Shown in pieces: positions 1-11,200 of a DNA stretch of 54,298 nucleotides. The DNA lies in the NCBI GenBank assembly GCA_000310025.1, contig FN649741.1, forward strand, positions 4,615,291 to 4,669,588. The letters run 5' to 3'. Positions within the stretch are counted from its first letter, which is position 1. Each line of letters opens with the position of its first letter. The position numbers were made by a program, and so were the translations under genes. The notes under the pieces were generated by a model. The model ran no database searches and was not told the DNA's origin. It was given only the letters and a program-made list of their open reading frames with translations. Origin of the DNA: Ectocarpus siliculosus. Taxonomy: Eukaryota > Sar > Phaeophyceae > Ectocarpales > Ectocarpaceae.

Positions 1-3000
1 GAACCAGGTATTTCTGTCCCTCCAGGGTTTCCAATGGGGGGGCCAAGAGCCGTGTTTTCAATTATGTTTTTTTTGTAAATAAAACGGAATTTGGGGAGAT
101 CCGTCCCCGAGGGAAAAAAAAAAAACGCACGTGTCCTACCGTTGGGAAGGAGTACCACTCCATTCAAGGGGCCCAACACTGGGAAGAAGCTGGTGTTTTC
201 ACGTTCTTTCCAAGCCCCGGCAGGGAGGGGGGGGGGGGCTGCTTCTCGTCCGGGGCCTACGCGACCAGGCTTTACACACTTCCTGGGGTTACGAGTGGCG
301 ATTTCCAACTTCGCGAATAGCTATCCGAAACACACCAACACAGGTATGGTGCGTATCTGCCATGCATACGCAACTGCGACCTTGCAAAGCGAAAACGTCG
401 TGTGCACGCAAAAACCATTCGACTCGACGCTGGCGGGCTACAGCAGCAGTGCTGCATACCAAGTTATTTTCTGCACCAAGCATTTGCTCCCCGTGCACAC
501 CTATTCTGTACAAGGGGTTGGTTCGTCGGCGTGATTCCAACCCCGTTTGGGGCGCTTGGGGGCGGTCGGCCACTCCCCTACTCCACCTGATCAAGAAGAA
601 ACAAACTTCAGCGTGTCGGAGTTTCGCCAGTTTGACTACTCACCGCATGCCTGTGTGACTGCGGCTTCCGCGCACTCTACACCCTGCGCGTCGGCGTGCA
701 GCACGACCGCGGTAGCGGCTACCAGGAGGTAGAGCGACGCAAGGCGAGGGTGGGTTCCTGGAGTGCGTGCCATGACTGATGGCAATCGTAGTCCGACGGT
801 GTAGTGGTAGCCAATGCCGAGCGCTACGCTGTGTGGTGCGGACCGCAGTCTTCTTGTCCACCTGGACGACCCGGCAGCACCAAACATTACAAAGCATAGA
901 AGGGACAACACACAAAAAACAAAGAGGCGCACATGATGAGGTTGGTTGAGGCATTTTCGGTAGACCCACCCTTTCGGAATTCTTATTTTGGGTCAGACAA
1001 AAAGAGGGTCAGATTTCTTGGATTATGTAGCCGGTCACGTAATTATTCATCGGCGACGGGCCCACTTTCCGCCCACGTCTCACACAAAAACCTCACTCTA
1101 TCTGAGGCGTGGGTACCTGTTCAAGAGGTCCAGACATTTTGGCAGCAACAGAGTAGTAAACCACAAGAACATGGCATCGCAGGGTACAGACAGACTCGTC
1201 CAAACCTCCTGTCACCCACACCCATGTACATACAGATCTACTACTCCTTCCCAGATGCGGGCGGTGAGCGTCTACAGCACGTAGTATATGTGTGTGTATG
1301 AGGTGATCGCTGTGGAAGGAACCGACCAAGGAAGGGCGGTGGGATGAGACACGTACGGGTATCACCAGCCTCAAAACAGAACAACTTTCTTGTCTACAAA
1401 CAGTTCAGGAGAACACCCAGACCATGAGCTGTGTAGACCACTCGAACTGCTGGGAGGTGGCCCAAAAGTTGCCAAGTGATACTTTCTATCGGCGCCACCC
1501 CTCTAGACAGCTGTGTGAGGGTGATTGTTCTCGGTTGAAGCTGCTGCTGCTGCTGCTGCGAGCTGCTTCTGAATGAACCGCCGCCCCTCTCTCTTTCGCT
1601 TGATTGGAACAAGCGGCTGAGAAGTTTGCTTGCAAGAAAAGCCTTTCTACAGGGTACTTCTCTGCGTTGACAACACCCCCGCTAGATGAACCTGGCACCT
1701 TGGACGATAGCAGCAGCCAACCAAGCAACACCAACACCTACTTTTTTTTATTTTCTTTCGTGTAGACCAAAGGGAAGAAGCAAGCGGCGTGGGGAACGGC
1801 GCACGCGAGTGTTTCGGCCAATCAGCGGGGGGGGCTGCTGCCACGTCATGCCGAAAAAAATCTGAGCCTCTTTTCGGATCTTTTTTATGCCAGCTTTTGT
1901 CTGTAAATGGTAGAGTGCATTTCGGCGCCCAACTCATGAGCTCGCTCCCTGACCACCCGGAGTCGTTTCTAAGCGCACGCCAGAACGTGGGAGGAGAAAG
2001 CAACTCGTAGGGGCCCAAACTGGGTACGCAAGTGAAGACACACCACGCCAACAGCAGTATTCTATCAATGGGAGAGTAACAACAAACGGCCCAACCACGA
2101 TGGGCAGGAGAGGCCACGGTGCCAAAAAGCGGACCACTCATGATATTTTGGAACCGCGATTTACGCAGAAAACAACATAATGCCTTCAGCTTGCCATGGC
2201 TTCAGGGGACGACGCACACGCAACTGCTGTAAGCCTTCAATCGCGAGGAAGCTGTTCCGCCAGTAGAGGCAGGTAAGGGCTTGTCGCAAGGGTGCGCATC
2301 AATGCCCTTTTCCGACCTTGTGGGCATATGGCTGTCTCTTGACGTCCACTCTATGTGTAAAGCGTGTCACCAATTCTGCTACAAAGAACTAAAAAAAAAA
2401 AGCAAATGACAACACCGCACCACCGCCACACACGCCGAGCACAAGACAGGGCGCCGAACCCCAAGGCCGCACGAGAAGGCAAGCAGCCTTACCTGACAGT
2501 CCAGGAGTGCCCCTTTGATCGGTCCCTGTAGAGAAGTGGTGAGCGTGTGGAGAAGAGGGGAGGAGAAGCAAGAGCGAAGAAGCAGGAAGGTGTGTGTGTG
2601 TGTGCGTGGCGCCTACCCATACAGAGGGCCCATTGAACATCCAGGGAAATTTCTGGGATTTCTTTGTTGGGCAAGCTGCTTTATGCTCCTCTGCTGGCTA
2701 AAGATCGGTTCTCTGGTTCTGTGCGTGTGGACCGGGGACCATGGACCGGTGCGCCGGATCCCCCATCTGTCCGCCGACCCAAAGACGTTTCCATGTCTGC
2801 GGGATGCGAACCTCCTCCTCTCTTTACCTCTCCGTTTCCATACTGCATGTATTTCTCCCATCCCTCTCTGGTGGTCGTCGTCGTCCTGTAGGTACTACAA
2901 CGTAAGTCTTGGCTGCGTGTTTCGGGTACACAACGCCGAATGAATGTAATATACAAAATCATAGGCAGATTTCGATGGTTTGCTCTGCTGCTCTCATCGT

Positions 3001-3429
3001 CACCATCGGTGCTCTGTGTACAATACCATGCACTACTGTAGCGCGGTAGAGGCGAGTTGGAGTAGACTACTGTACTGCTGTAGGCCTACTTGAATTAGAC
3101 TACCTCTTCAGGCAGTAGTATTATCCAGTGCAGCAGCAGTAGTAGTAGTAATACAGTTAACAACTGTCACTGTTGTGTTGTTGTTGTCGGTGCTCTCTTC
3201 ACCGCTGATAGAAATAATGTTGTAGAAGATGGATGTACAATACCCCATACGCCGTCAGAGGCCACCCCCGCGACAAGGTGCTACACCTTTCTTTTACCTC
3301 ACCCATAATAATACCAACCCCGACGACACCTCGGTACCACACGCGTACGCACGTTTCGTGCAATCAACTCGACGCGAGAATAATGCAAGACATTTTTTTT
3401 GTCCTGCTTGCGTTCTATGCATACGTGTA
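1..3429. other. Left scaffold end, no recognisable gene
   Basis: No open frame in this stretch shows a recognisable domain or convincing exon chain. The first 300 or so bases contain long homopolymers and compressed runs that look like poor read ends. A CAG|GTAAGG-type splice donor is visible on the minus strand near 2494, but I found no partner exon that makes a sensible protein. Short CAG/TAG triplet runs occur around 3130-3155. I see nothing else to annotate. Confidence 0.5.
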
Positions 3430-3467
3430 CGTAACGCTCTCAGCGGAGGAACCCAAAGTATTTTGTC

Positions 3468-3484
3468 GGGGGGGGGGGGGGGGG
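3468..3484. repeat. G17 homopolymer
   Basis: A run of 17 G lies just beyond the stop codon of the LINE fragment (poly-C in the sense of that element). It could be a real low-complexity tract at the LINE 3' end or a sequencing artefact. True LINE tails are normally A-rich or simple repeats, so I do not use it to define the element end. Confidence 0.7.
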
Positions 3485-3491
3485 CGTACTC

Positions 3492-4620
3492 TTATGTTTT
3501 GCATGTCTTCCCGGTTAAACCATTGACCACGCGTCCTCGAGAGGACGGAGCATTGTTCCCACAGGACCGATCACCGATGGCCAATCGTTCCTTCCTACTT
3601 TGCCAAAGGTGGCTCAAAAATGTCCTCCCGAGTCTGTCTATCCTAACGATATCCCTTCCCGCCTTTTCAAACCACTTCCTACTCCCCAGTACAGCTACCG
3701 TCCTCTCCTCTCTATTCCATGCCTCAAACATCTCCCTGTACCTCCCTTTTATTTTTCCCAGCTCGGTCGTGTACACTTCCCTCTCCTCTTCGTACCACGG
3801 ACATTCCGCGACTACATGAACACAGTCTTCGCACTCGAAGCCGCAATCACATTTGAACTTGTCGTCTTCGTCGTCTACCGTCCTATGTTTTCGTCGACGT
3901 TCTCGAAGGCCTATGTCCCCGGTCCTGAATTTGACCTTAAGCTTTGTCCCTGCATCCATTGGTCCATGTAGGTAGTCCTTGAACCCTATTTCTTTCAACA
4001 TTCCGTACACTTCTAGACCCTCCTTATCCTTGGTTTCTTTCCTTAGATTCCGTTCTTCTCTCTCGGCACAAGCAATAGATATCTTCTCCTTGAACCCCTG
4101 TAGACCCTCCGTGTCCAGCGTTTCATCTTCGTCGATGTCTAACCCCTTCCATACGTCCTCTACATCCTTGACCCATTCCGTGGGTTGTCTACCCCTCTTT
4201 TTGTTTGCCCACTTCGCCTCCCATACTATGCTCGGCAACCTCTCCTCTCCCATCCCGCACATGCGATACTGCCACGTCAGCTTCCTTGCGTCTCTTCCCG
4301 ACCGTAGGGATTGGATCCCCAATTCTGCCCTGACGGCTGCATTACTTGCGCGCTTGGAGCATCCTAGGATGATTTTCGCTGCTCTCATCTGCGCCGCCTC
4401 GAGTTCTTTCACTACCTTCTTATTTCCTTCCCATACTTCTCCGGCGTACTCTAGCGGCGGTACGATTACGCTCTTCAAAACCGCCAATTTGATGCGTGTA
4501 TCGAGGTGCCGGTTTGCGAGTATTGGGTGCAGCTTCCCTGCTCGTGCTTTGCCCTTTTCTGCTACCTTGGACATGTGTGCATTCCACGAGCAGTCGTTTG
4601 CGATCTCTACTCCGAGGTAT
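3492..4620 (-). mobile_element. 5'-truncated non-LTR retrotransposon (LINE), C-terminal ORF2 part
   Basis: The minus-strand frame of about 375 codons starts inside a reverse transcriptase. It opens with the end-of-RT motif YLGV (4618 leftward), followed by W-x2-H (SWNAH) and a lysine-rich thumb. The segment RIKLAVLKSVIVPPLEYAGE then matches the post-RT region typical of L1/Tad/Jockey-like elements. A C-terminal cysteine-histidine knuckle (CDCGFECEDCVHVVAECPWY) is the usual ORF2 end motif. Palm and endonuclease domains are absent, so this is a 5'-truncated copy, the normal product of incomplete reverse transcription. The frame is open to its stop at 3492, which suggests a fairly young insertion or recent decay. 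The break at about 4620 lies roughly 120 bp from the neighbouring plus-strand gene. It cannot move on its own. Confidence 0.85.
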
Positions 4621-4737
4621 TATTATATAAATGCTGAGTCCGAAGTTTACACGTCATCCTTGACAGAACGCATGCCATGATAAATAATAGTATAGGTACA
4701 ATGTTTACTCAAAACTTAACACTTGAAAGCGGCGCAC

Positions 4738-6267
4738 ATGTGTCTCATAATCAGCACCACCGCGTTCAAAAGCTCCAGAAACAAATCTACTGCCTTGAGT
4801 AAAAAGATGGACAGCATCATGATCGACGCTACGACGGGCGTCGTTGGGGTCAAAACGCTCATTTGGCACATCATGCCGGAACTCCATAGCTCTTCGGTAC
4901 TGAAAGGCGTGCATCGCGCCTTGGAGGGCTCCGGCGCCTCGATGGACAGAACCCTGATCAATGGGAGGTTCACCAAAACAGCCACGGTTGACCTGTGCTG
5001 CGACATTCTCGATAAGATGAGCGGCGCGAGTTGGCAGCAGTGGCGGCAGTCGTCGGGTCCGGCCTTCAAGAATGCTCTCCGCGAGCGCGTCGCCAGTGTT
5101 GTCTCATCCGGTCAAGTCGAGCAAGCTCACCCACCGGTGCAGCAGGCGGAGGAGGGGGTCGAGAAGAAGGCAGTCGTTCTGCGCAAGGCGCTTCGGGCCA
5201 TGAATATTGAAGGGTCGGTTCGGGTGGATGAAAATACGGGGATGCTGTCCGACATCGACGTCATCAACATGCTGTGCCCGGGTGCGTCTCCGGAAGACGC
5301 TGCACACATGCTTACCCGTGTCCTTGAAAAAGAGGCTGCGGGTGGCGCAAACAACCATGGACCAACGGTACATGGTCCGGTAGCCCTTGCTGATCGTATC
5401 AAACGTATCAAGATCAACGGTAAAGGCAACCCTACCCCGGTAAGCGACGCCCCGACGGCCATCGAGATCATTTGGCTGCTCCCCGCGCGCGCCGCACGCG
5501 AGTTCCGCAAGCAGTCCGCCGACACCATCGCGCGCGTCCTCGGTGGCGATGTCTCGCTGTGCGCCGAGATAGAGCAGCGATGTGCGCGCCTGCAGAACAC
5601 CGAGGACGGCAGGGCGTACCAGTCTGTCATGACGGGACAAGCGCCGACCAAAAAGCACAAGTCATTGCCGGAATGGTTCGAGTACGCCACGAGCGACCAG
5701 AAGAGCGCTTATGTTGCGGCCAAAGTCAAGAAGAGCGTGGTCGTGACTGAACTTGAGATGCACGAGGTGTGTAAGGTTGGCTTGGAGTCGGTCGGTCAGT
5801 TCGCTGGGCGTGACGAAATCGAGTACGCCGATAGGATCCGGGACACGCAGAGGCGCGCGAGCAGGGCTGACAACCTCTTGGGCGCCCCGGCCCCATCCCC
5901 GGGGGATGTCGGTGATTCTTCCACGCTCATCGCGACCCCTTTTGATAACTCGATCGACCCGGAGACAGGGAAGCTCATCGCGACGCACAAGGTCAGCGCA
6001 AGCGTTCGGGGTCCGGAGACATCCATCTGCGTGGAGGCGGCAAAGCTCGGCATATCGACCGGAGAAAGGGCGGGACAGGTCGGCAAAGTGGCCAAGCGCC
6101 TGTATGGCCAAAAGTACGGCGAGGAAGCCAACCGCGACATTCCGACGAGGCACACTACCTTCAGGGGAAAGCCTTTTGTCGAAAGGACCTATTTTTCACG
6201 CGACGCCGATCTTATTCAGCAAGCGATCCGCATCGTTTGCTGCCCCGGCCAAGTTAGCACGCCGTGA
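4738..6267 (+). CDS. Hypothetical protein with an ING-G/P-V-D domain (509 aa)
   Basis: This is a single open frame with no visible intron. I start it at the first ATG (4738); the ATG at 4807 (MDSIMIDATTG) is an equally good start, because residues 1-23 look unlike the rest. The N-terminal third is helical and ends in a proline/glutamine linker near residue 140. The centre (about 220-290) carries a conserved-looking stretch, RIKRIKINGKGNPTPVSDAP, followed by LLPARAAREFRKQ and RVLGGD. From memory, similar LPG-x-AA/R-x-LGGD segments occur in uncharacterised algal and large-DNA-virus proteins, but I cannot name a Pfam family. The same core, without gaps, appears in the 85-aa protein at 6548-6805. 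No catalytic motif, signal peptide or membrane segment is visible. High GC3 and an intact 1.5-kb frame argue that it is a real gene. Function unknown. Confidence 0.7.
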   Translation: MCLIISTTAFKSSRNKSTALSKKMDSIMIDATTGVVGVKTLIWHIMPELHSSSVLKGVHRALEGSGASMDRTLINGRFTKTATVDLCCDILDKMSGASWQQWRQSSGPAFKNALRERVASVVSSGQVEQAHPPVQQAEEGVEKKAVVLRKALRAMNIEGSVRVDENTGMLSDIDVINMLCPGASPEDAAHMLTRVLEKEAAGGANNHGPTVHGPVALADRIKRIKINGKGNPTPVSDAPTAIEIIWLLPARAAREFRKQSADTIARVLGGDVSLCAEIEQRCARLQNTEDGRAYQSVMTGQAPTKKHKSLPEWFEYATSDQKSAYVAAKVKKSVVVTELEMHEVCKVGLESVGQFAGRDEIEYADRIRDTQRRASRADNLLGAPAPSPGDVGDSSTLIATPFDNSIDPETGKLIATHKVSASVRGPETSICVEAAKLGISTGERAGQVGKVAKRLYGQKYGEEANRDIPTRHTTFRGKPFVERTYFSRDADLIQQAIRIVCCPGQVSTP

Positions 6268-6547
6268 AGATTGCATTAGGTTCAGCTGCAGCAGCTTCTC
6301 AGTTCAGTTTGTTCACATGGTTTCTTCGTAATGCTTAAGGGGAAAGCCTTTCAGTGAAAACGCTTGATTCAGCGCGCGATTGCCGCGAGGCTTCGGCTCC
6401 AGCCGCACGCAACAACCGCAAAAATGGGGGCGAATGTGGCACACAAAACAAACGCCCTTGCGTTGCGGCCCGCTTTCGTGCCAAAAACCATGGACTGTGT
6501 TTACGTGAACCACCGAAAGGAGCAGAAAAAGCCAGGCTTAATCAAAT

Positions 6548-6805
6548 TCAATTTTGCTGAAACAACTTCCTACCACTATCCGTTTGCAGCAGTCGGGCCA
6601 TGCGCTCGAGGGTTTCCATGTCTGCTACGGGTTCGACCGGTCCCTCTCCGTTGATTCTTATGTAGGAGACCTTCCCCTTTAAATCATTGCGTAGCTGCGA
6701 AGCGATACACCCGTTCCAAATGTCGGGCGTCTTGGGCGAACTCCGTAACTTTCTCGCAGCGATCTTCGCCTTGTGTTCCTCGGAGCGTTTTTTCTTGGCA
6801 GGCAT
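6548..6805 (-). CDS. Small basic protein sharing the ING-G/P-V-D domain (85 aa)
   Basis: The ATG at 6805 opens with a lysine/arginine-rich segment (MPAKKKRSEEHKAKIAARK) that could act as a nuclear signal or DNA contact. Residues about 43-82 (VSYIRINGEGPVEPVADMET...LLQTDSGRKLF) align without gaps to the central domain of the 509-aa protein at 4738-6267. About 12 of 38 positions are identical by eye, including ING-G, P-V-x-D and LL. The protein ends where the larger one continues into LGGD, so it is either a short stand-alone version, a truncated duplicate, or one exon of a longer gene. It lies downstream of, and on the same strand as, the HNH gene. Confidence 0.5.
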   Translation of the reverse strand: MPAKKKRSEEHKAKIAARKLRSSPKTPDIWNGCIASQLRNDLKGKVSYIRINGEGPVEPVADMETLERMARLLQTDSGRKLFQQN

Positions 6806-7083
6806 GATGTCTTTTGTGAGGTTTCTTTCGACACAAGCATTCCAATCTTAAGGATAAACTTTCGCTACCGCCCAGACCACCATGATCTCCTTCGGGACAG
6901 CGGGCGAAGGGATGGAGTAGCGGTGACCCGGCAGGTGATAACTTTGGCGCCATTTTGCGCCTTGGGTTACCGGAGTCGCGATGAGGCACCGTTGGTACAG
7001 CTGCCGCCGCCGATTTCCGCCACTTGGGCTCGGGTGGCTACGAATCGAATCAACAAACATTGTAAACACCGCATACAGAAACG

Positions 7084-7878
7084 TCAGCTCCTCCATGACT
7101 CCCATCTCCATCCTGAGACTTTCGTTCGCACTTCCAAAATTTTCCTATCGAAACTCCCCGGGTTTTTGACCTTGGCGAATTGGCTGCTGGTGTACCAATC
7201 ACCCGGTTGGAAATCTTCATCCTCATGTAGCAAGTACCAAACCAGATTGAGTGTTGCTGATACCATGCGCTTTCCATTCATTCGCTTGAAAACTTCGTCT
7301 TTAGCGCCTCTCTTTTTGGCCCGTCTCCAAGCTTTCCCGACGGCTCGTGCCAGCTCTTGCATGCCTATGCAATCAGCCTCTGATGCCGGCTTGTTGTACG
7401 ACATGCCCCGACACCGTTTAAATTTCACCGAGTTATTCTCAGCGACAGCATGCCGGGGTGGTTTGTGAGGCCCGAAGTCTAGAGAGTAAGTACCGGCTTT
7501 CAGATGTTGCAGGTCTGCCGGTCGAACCGCTGGGAACCCTGGACAAGTCTTGATGACAACCGAGTCGCTGGGATACGTGACATTTGCGTCCTCCCGACCC
7601 TCTACCGAAGTCTTAGTTCTGTGGCATTTAACACAAAGCAAATGTAGGTTCGTGCGGCACGTCGGCCCGCCCCGGCTGATCGGTATGATATGGTCAACGT
7701 CGAAATCGGCTGGTGTTCGTGTGATATGTTTCTCACAGTAGGCACAAGTACCGTGCTGGTCAGAGTACATATTAGCTCTCATGCTTGGCGTTACTTTTGT
7801 GCGTTTTACCCGGTTCGTAGGTCCATCCAGCAACACGGTTTTCCACACTCCCGCGTAGAATGTGCGCAGCTCAATCAT
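7084..7878 (-). CDS. HNH endonuclease with C-terminal FQPGDW/GWxWxSW domain (264 aa)
   Basis: This single-exon gene begins at the ATG at 7878. The HNH module is complete: CxxC at residues 45-48, the metal/catalytic pair DH at 62-63 (DVDHIIPISRGG), Asn77 in NLHLLC, and CxxCH at 82-86 followed by RTKT. This is the layout of zinc-stabilised HNH nucleases of the McrA/phage type, which cut DNA with a divalent metal. The C-terminal half (about 165-264) is different. It has a basic helix (KAWRRAKKR), the signature EDFQPGDW, and a terminal GWRWESW. This half is homologous to the C-terminal exon of the large gene at 8228-14614, its upstream neighbour on the same strand. Nuclease activity is inferred from motif completeness. 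A homing-type, transposon-type or virus-derived role is possible; no target site is visible. Confidence 0.8.
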   Translation of the reverse strand: MIELRTFYAGVWKTVLLDGPTNRVKRTKVTPSMRANMYSDQHGTCAYCEKHITRTPADFDVDHIIPISRGGPTCRTNLHLLCVKCHRTKTSVEGREDANVTYPSDSVVIKTCPGFPAVRPADLQHLKAGTYSLDFGPHKPPRHAVAENNSVKFKRCRGMSYNKPASEADCIGMQELARAVGKAWRRAKKRGAKDEVFKRMNGKRMVSATLNLVWYLLHEDEDFQPGDWYTSSQFAKVKNPGSFDRKILEVRTKVSGWRWESWRS

Positions 7879-8227
7879 CGCGCTATCGGATAAATGCAGG
7901 GCAATATATTAAAGTCTGGTGATTTTACGCCCCCAAAATATGTCGCCAGAACGATGAACGCGTGCAGAGCACGGACTCTGGTTTTAGAGGCACGGGCCCC
8001 TGAGGGCATGTTTTTTTACAATTGCTTAATTCAATTTCCAGAACGGGCGTGCATGCAAACACACGCCGCAAGGCGTCTACCTACTACCAAGACGACAGGC
8101 GCACATCAATATCCCTTAAGCCACGACACGTCAGGCCCATATCCCCGGTTAAATCACGCCATTTGAATTAAAAAATCATCCGCTAGGTCGGGGGATACCG
8201 CAAACAAAACACCACCATCTGTTCTAT
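7879..8227. other. Spacer between the HNH gene and the large gene
   Basis: About 350 bp without a supported gene. Both flanking genes point leftward, so this must hold the 3' end of the large gene and the promoter of the HNH gene. No clear TATA box, hairpin or repeat is visible. Confidence 0.4.
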
Positions 8228-11200
8228 CTACCCGTCGACTTGCTGCCAAGACAACCACGTGAAGCCTGTGACCTGTGCCTCGGCGCGATCAACTGTTTTG
8301 TTGAACGTCGTCTGGGAACGGTTCCGTTGAGAGCAGCGTAAACGCCTAAACCAATCCCCCGGTTGGAACTCGTCTGCGTCTATCTCTTGCAACGTCCACA
8401 CCATAGGTAGCTTCGCGTTACGGTTTGATGGCAAGCTCATGTAGTGATACACGGGATCTACTTTATGCTCTTTGCTTTTGGCCGATTGCCTCTTCTTGGC
8501 CCGCTCCCAGGCACCCTTGATCTCTTCCACCACCTCCTTCAAACCGTCGCGTTCTTTGTCCTTGATTGGCCTCCCCTGAGGTCGATTCATCAAGCAATGC
8601 GCAACGCTGGTGTTGTTAGATGGCACCGATGACATTGTATTCACGCACCCAAACTTGCCGTATTAACAAACCAATCCATACGTGCCATGTCTCGAACGTG
8701 CGCGCTTACCGGCTTTGGCTCGTACTTCACGCTCTGGCCCGGGATCTGTCCCCGTTTGATTTTCTTCGGCTTCTCCTCGGCGCCAGCAGCGGCCAAATGC
8801 GCAGCCCCGGTGGGCGCGGGCGCCACCGTAGCAGGTGTAGCCCCCCCGCCACAGGATGCGTTCTCGGTCTTCAACTGCCTCAAAAGTTTTATCTTGCGCT
8901 CCATCTCAATTTCTCGATCGACGCCGGCCATCACCGCGTCAACCTCGCCACCGAAATCACCACCACCACTGTCCGCATCGGTGTCGCACGCAGAAGAAGA
9001 AGTTTCCGACACGCCCTCGAGCGCAAGGCGTCTTGAGATGAGCATTCCCCGGATCCCTCCCTTGCAAGAATATTTCTCGGTGTTGCAGTTCCGCCTCACT
9101 ACGTGTACCGGATCTGCTGTCCTCAAGTCGTAGGCGTCGTCGAGGGCCTGGAGTTGTTGTGGTGTGGTGCAAAAACAGAATGGACGAGGGAAAATGTTTA
9201 ACGTCAGCATTAGCCGTGAATTTCCAACCAGACAAAAAAGAACTATTAATACGTATGTGTCTCCCAAAATCGCACACAAGACACACACGGGATTCTTACC
9301 TCGTTTGAAGTCCTCATCTGTTTGGACAGCTCGCCCTTGATTACGGAGTCCTTTGGGATCCCCAGTTCGACCATGTGTTCGGCGGCCAGCGACTCTTGTA
9401 CGGACCGAAGTGCGTTGACATCAGCATTCCCCGTGGAGAAGAACGCCTTTCCGATCGACTCCAGTACCACGCCAAACACATACTCGGTCAGAACCTCTCC
9501 GTCCGTTCCCAGTGGACCGAATGATTTGTCCAGAAACCCTTGGTTGTGCTTCTTCAGAAACGGTCGCCCAACCAGTGCCATCACTACCCACCAATCGACG
9601 ACCTCTGCACCCTCTAGTTCATGGTACATGCAAACCCGCGAGGGGGTTTTCTCGGCCTTTTCCGTCTGCTTTCCGTCTAGTAGCCGAATCTTGATCCTCT
9701 TCAGCTTCGCGTCGTAGTACATTTGACTGGCCACCATCCTGTTGGAATATTGCGCCATTCAACTGTACACATCAGCATCACACAGTAATTCAGGGGGCTA
9801 CGCGCAACTCAATAACCTTTGTTGCGTGCGCGACTATTATTATAGCGATCGGGCCCTACGCCTACAGTACCACATTCCTGATTCACCTCACCTGAAAAAG
9901 TCTTGGGGGCGAAGACAGGCTCCTGCGAACAGGCAAGCCAGCGCCAGAGCCACGCTGAAGACGGAGATGTCTTTAGGCTTGAAACCATTCTCTGCATCGA
10001 GCTTCGTCATGAGGCGCGCCACCCTCTGCTGCCCACGCTGAATCTCTGCGGAAGTGTTTCCCAGCAGGTGGTCTTCGGAGCGGCCGTCGTCGGGCGTTTC
10101 AAGATAGTTGTCCCTGCTCGTATACACACTAGACTTTAAATCCGCCTTCGCCAGACACTCCTTCCCCCACTCTACGAAACCGGGGTCATGCTTCTTGATG
10201 GCGTCCATCAGGCGCCCGCAACCATTCTTGGTGATAGCTGCCATGAACATATCCATGGCCTTCTCCCGTTCCTCTGGCGTTAGCTCCAACAAAATGACCC
10301 TCTGCTTACGGACTTTGGCCGCAGGTCCCACGGCCCCGCTCTTTTCAGCAGTTGCCTTGGCTCTACCATTCCTTGCCACATCAAACAACTTCCCCGATGC
10401 TTCAACAGCCTGTTTCGCCGGTTCTCTACACGAAGCATTCCCCATCAGTGGAGGGACGAGTTTCTTGCCAATTCGAGCGTGACTAAAGTACTTCGAGTCC
10501 AGCGAGTCCCGTTGAAGACTCCCGTACTTTTCAGCGTCCCGAATCCCACACCCAACTACCGTCACGGGTGCAATGTTGGGGTTGAAAACCCGGCAGCGCT
10601 TCACAGCAAAACGTAACGCGTGCGAATTCTCTCCTTGAAGGTCGGCATCGGTGGCAGTTGTTTGTGCCCATGTCAATCGGTCAAGATGTGGGAGACCGTA
10701 GTCTAGGTTGACCCCCCAGTGGCTGCGGTGACCCTTCATCACAAGCTCTATCTCCGCCTCAGACAGCGCGTAATATGCCTCAAGGAGGTTGTTCGAGCGG
10801 CCCAATCGATACGCACATGTCAATTGCACGATGATGCTCCTCAGCTTCGCAGGCCAGGCCCCGCTTACACGGTCTGGCTTGGGTGCTTCAGAGTAACCTC
10901 CTGTCACAATCTCTCCGGTGAACAATTTTCCAGCCACCACCTGAGGCGTGCCGCGACAGGGTTGGGCATAAATGTTTCTATAATACGTATAAAGGAAAAA
11001 ACAACGAGGCTACGATGGGTGAGAGAGAACAGCAGGCTTGATTTTGCATCGTCTTTGGGGGCTCTTCATCCACTGGGACCGAATTCTAACCCCTACCGTG
11101 GCGTGACTCACCTCACGGTTGTGGACGCACTCAAGACGACCGAGGAAGTTAATCTTTTTGAGCGATCCAGCCTCTTCCGCGAACTCGCGCAACTCCTCGT

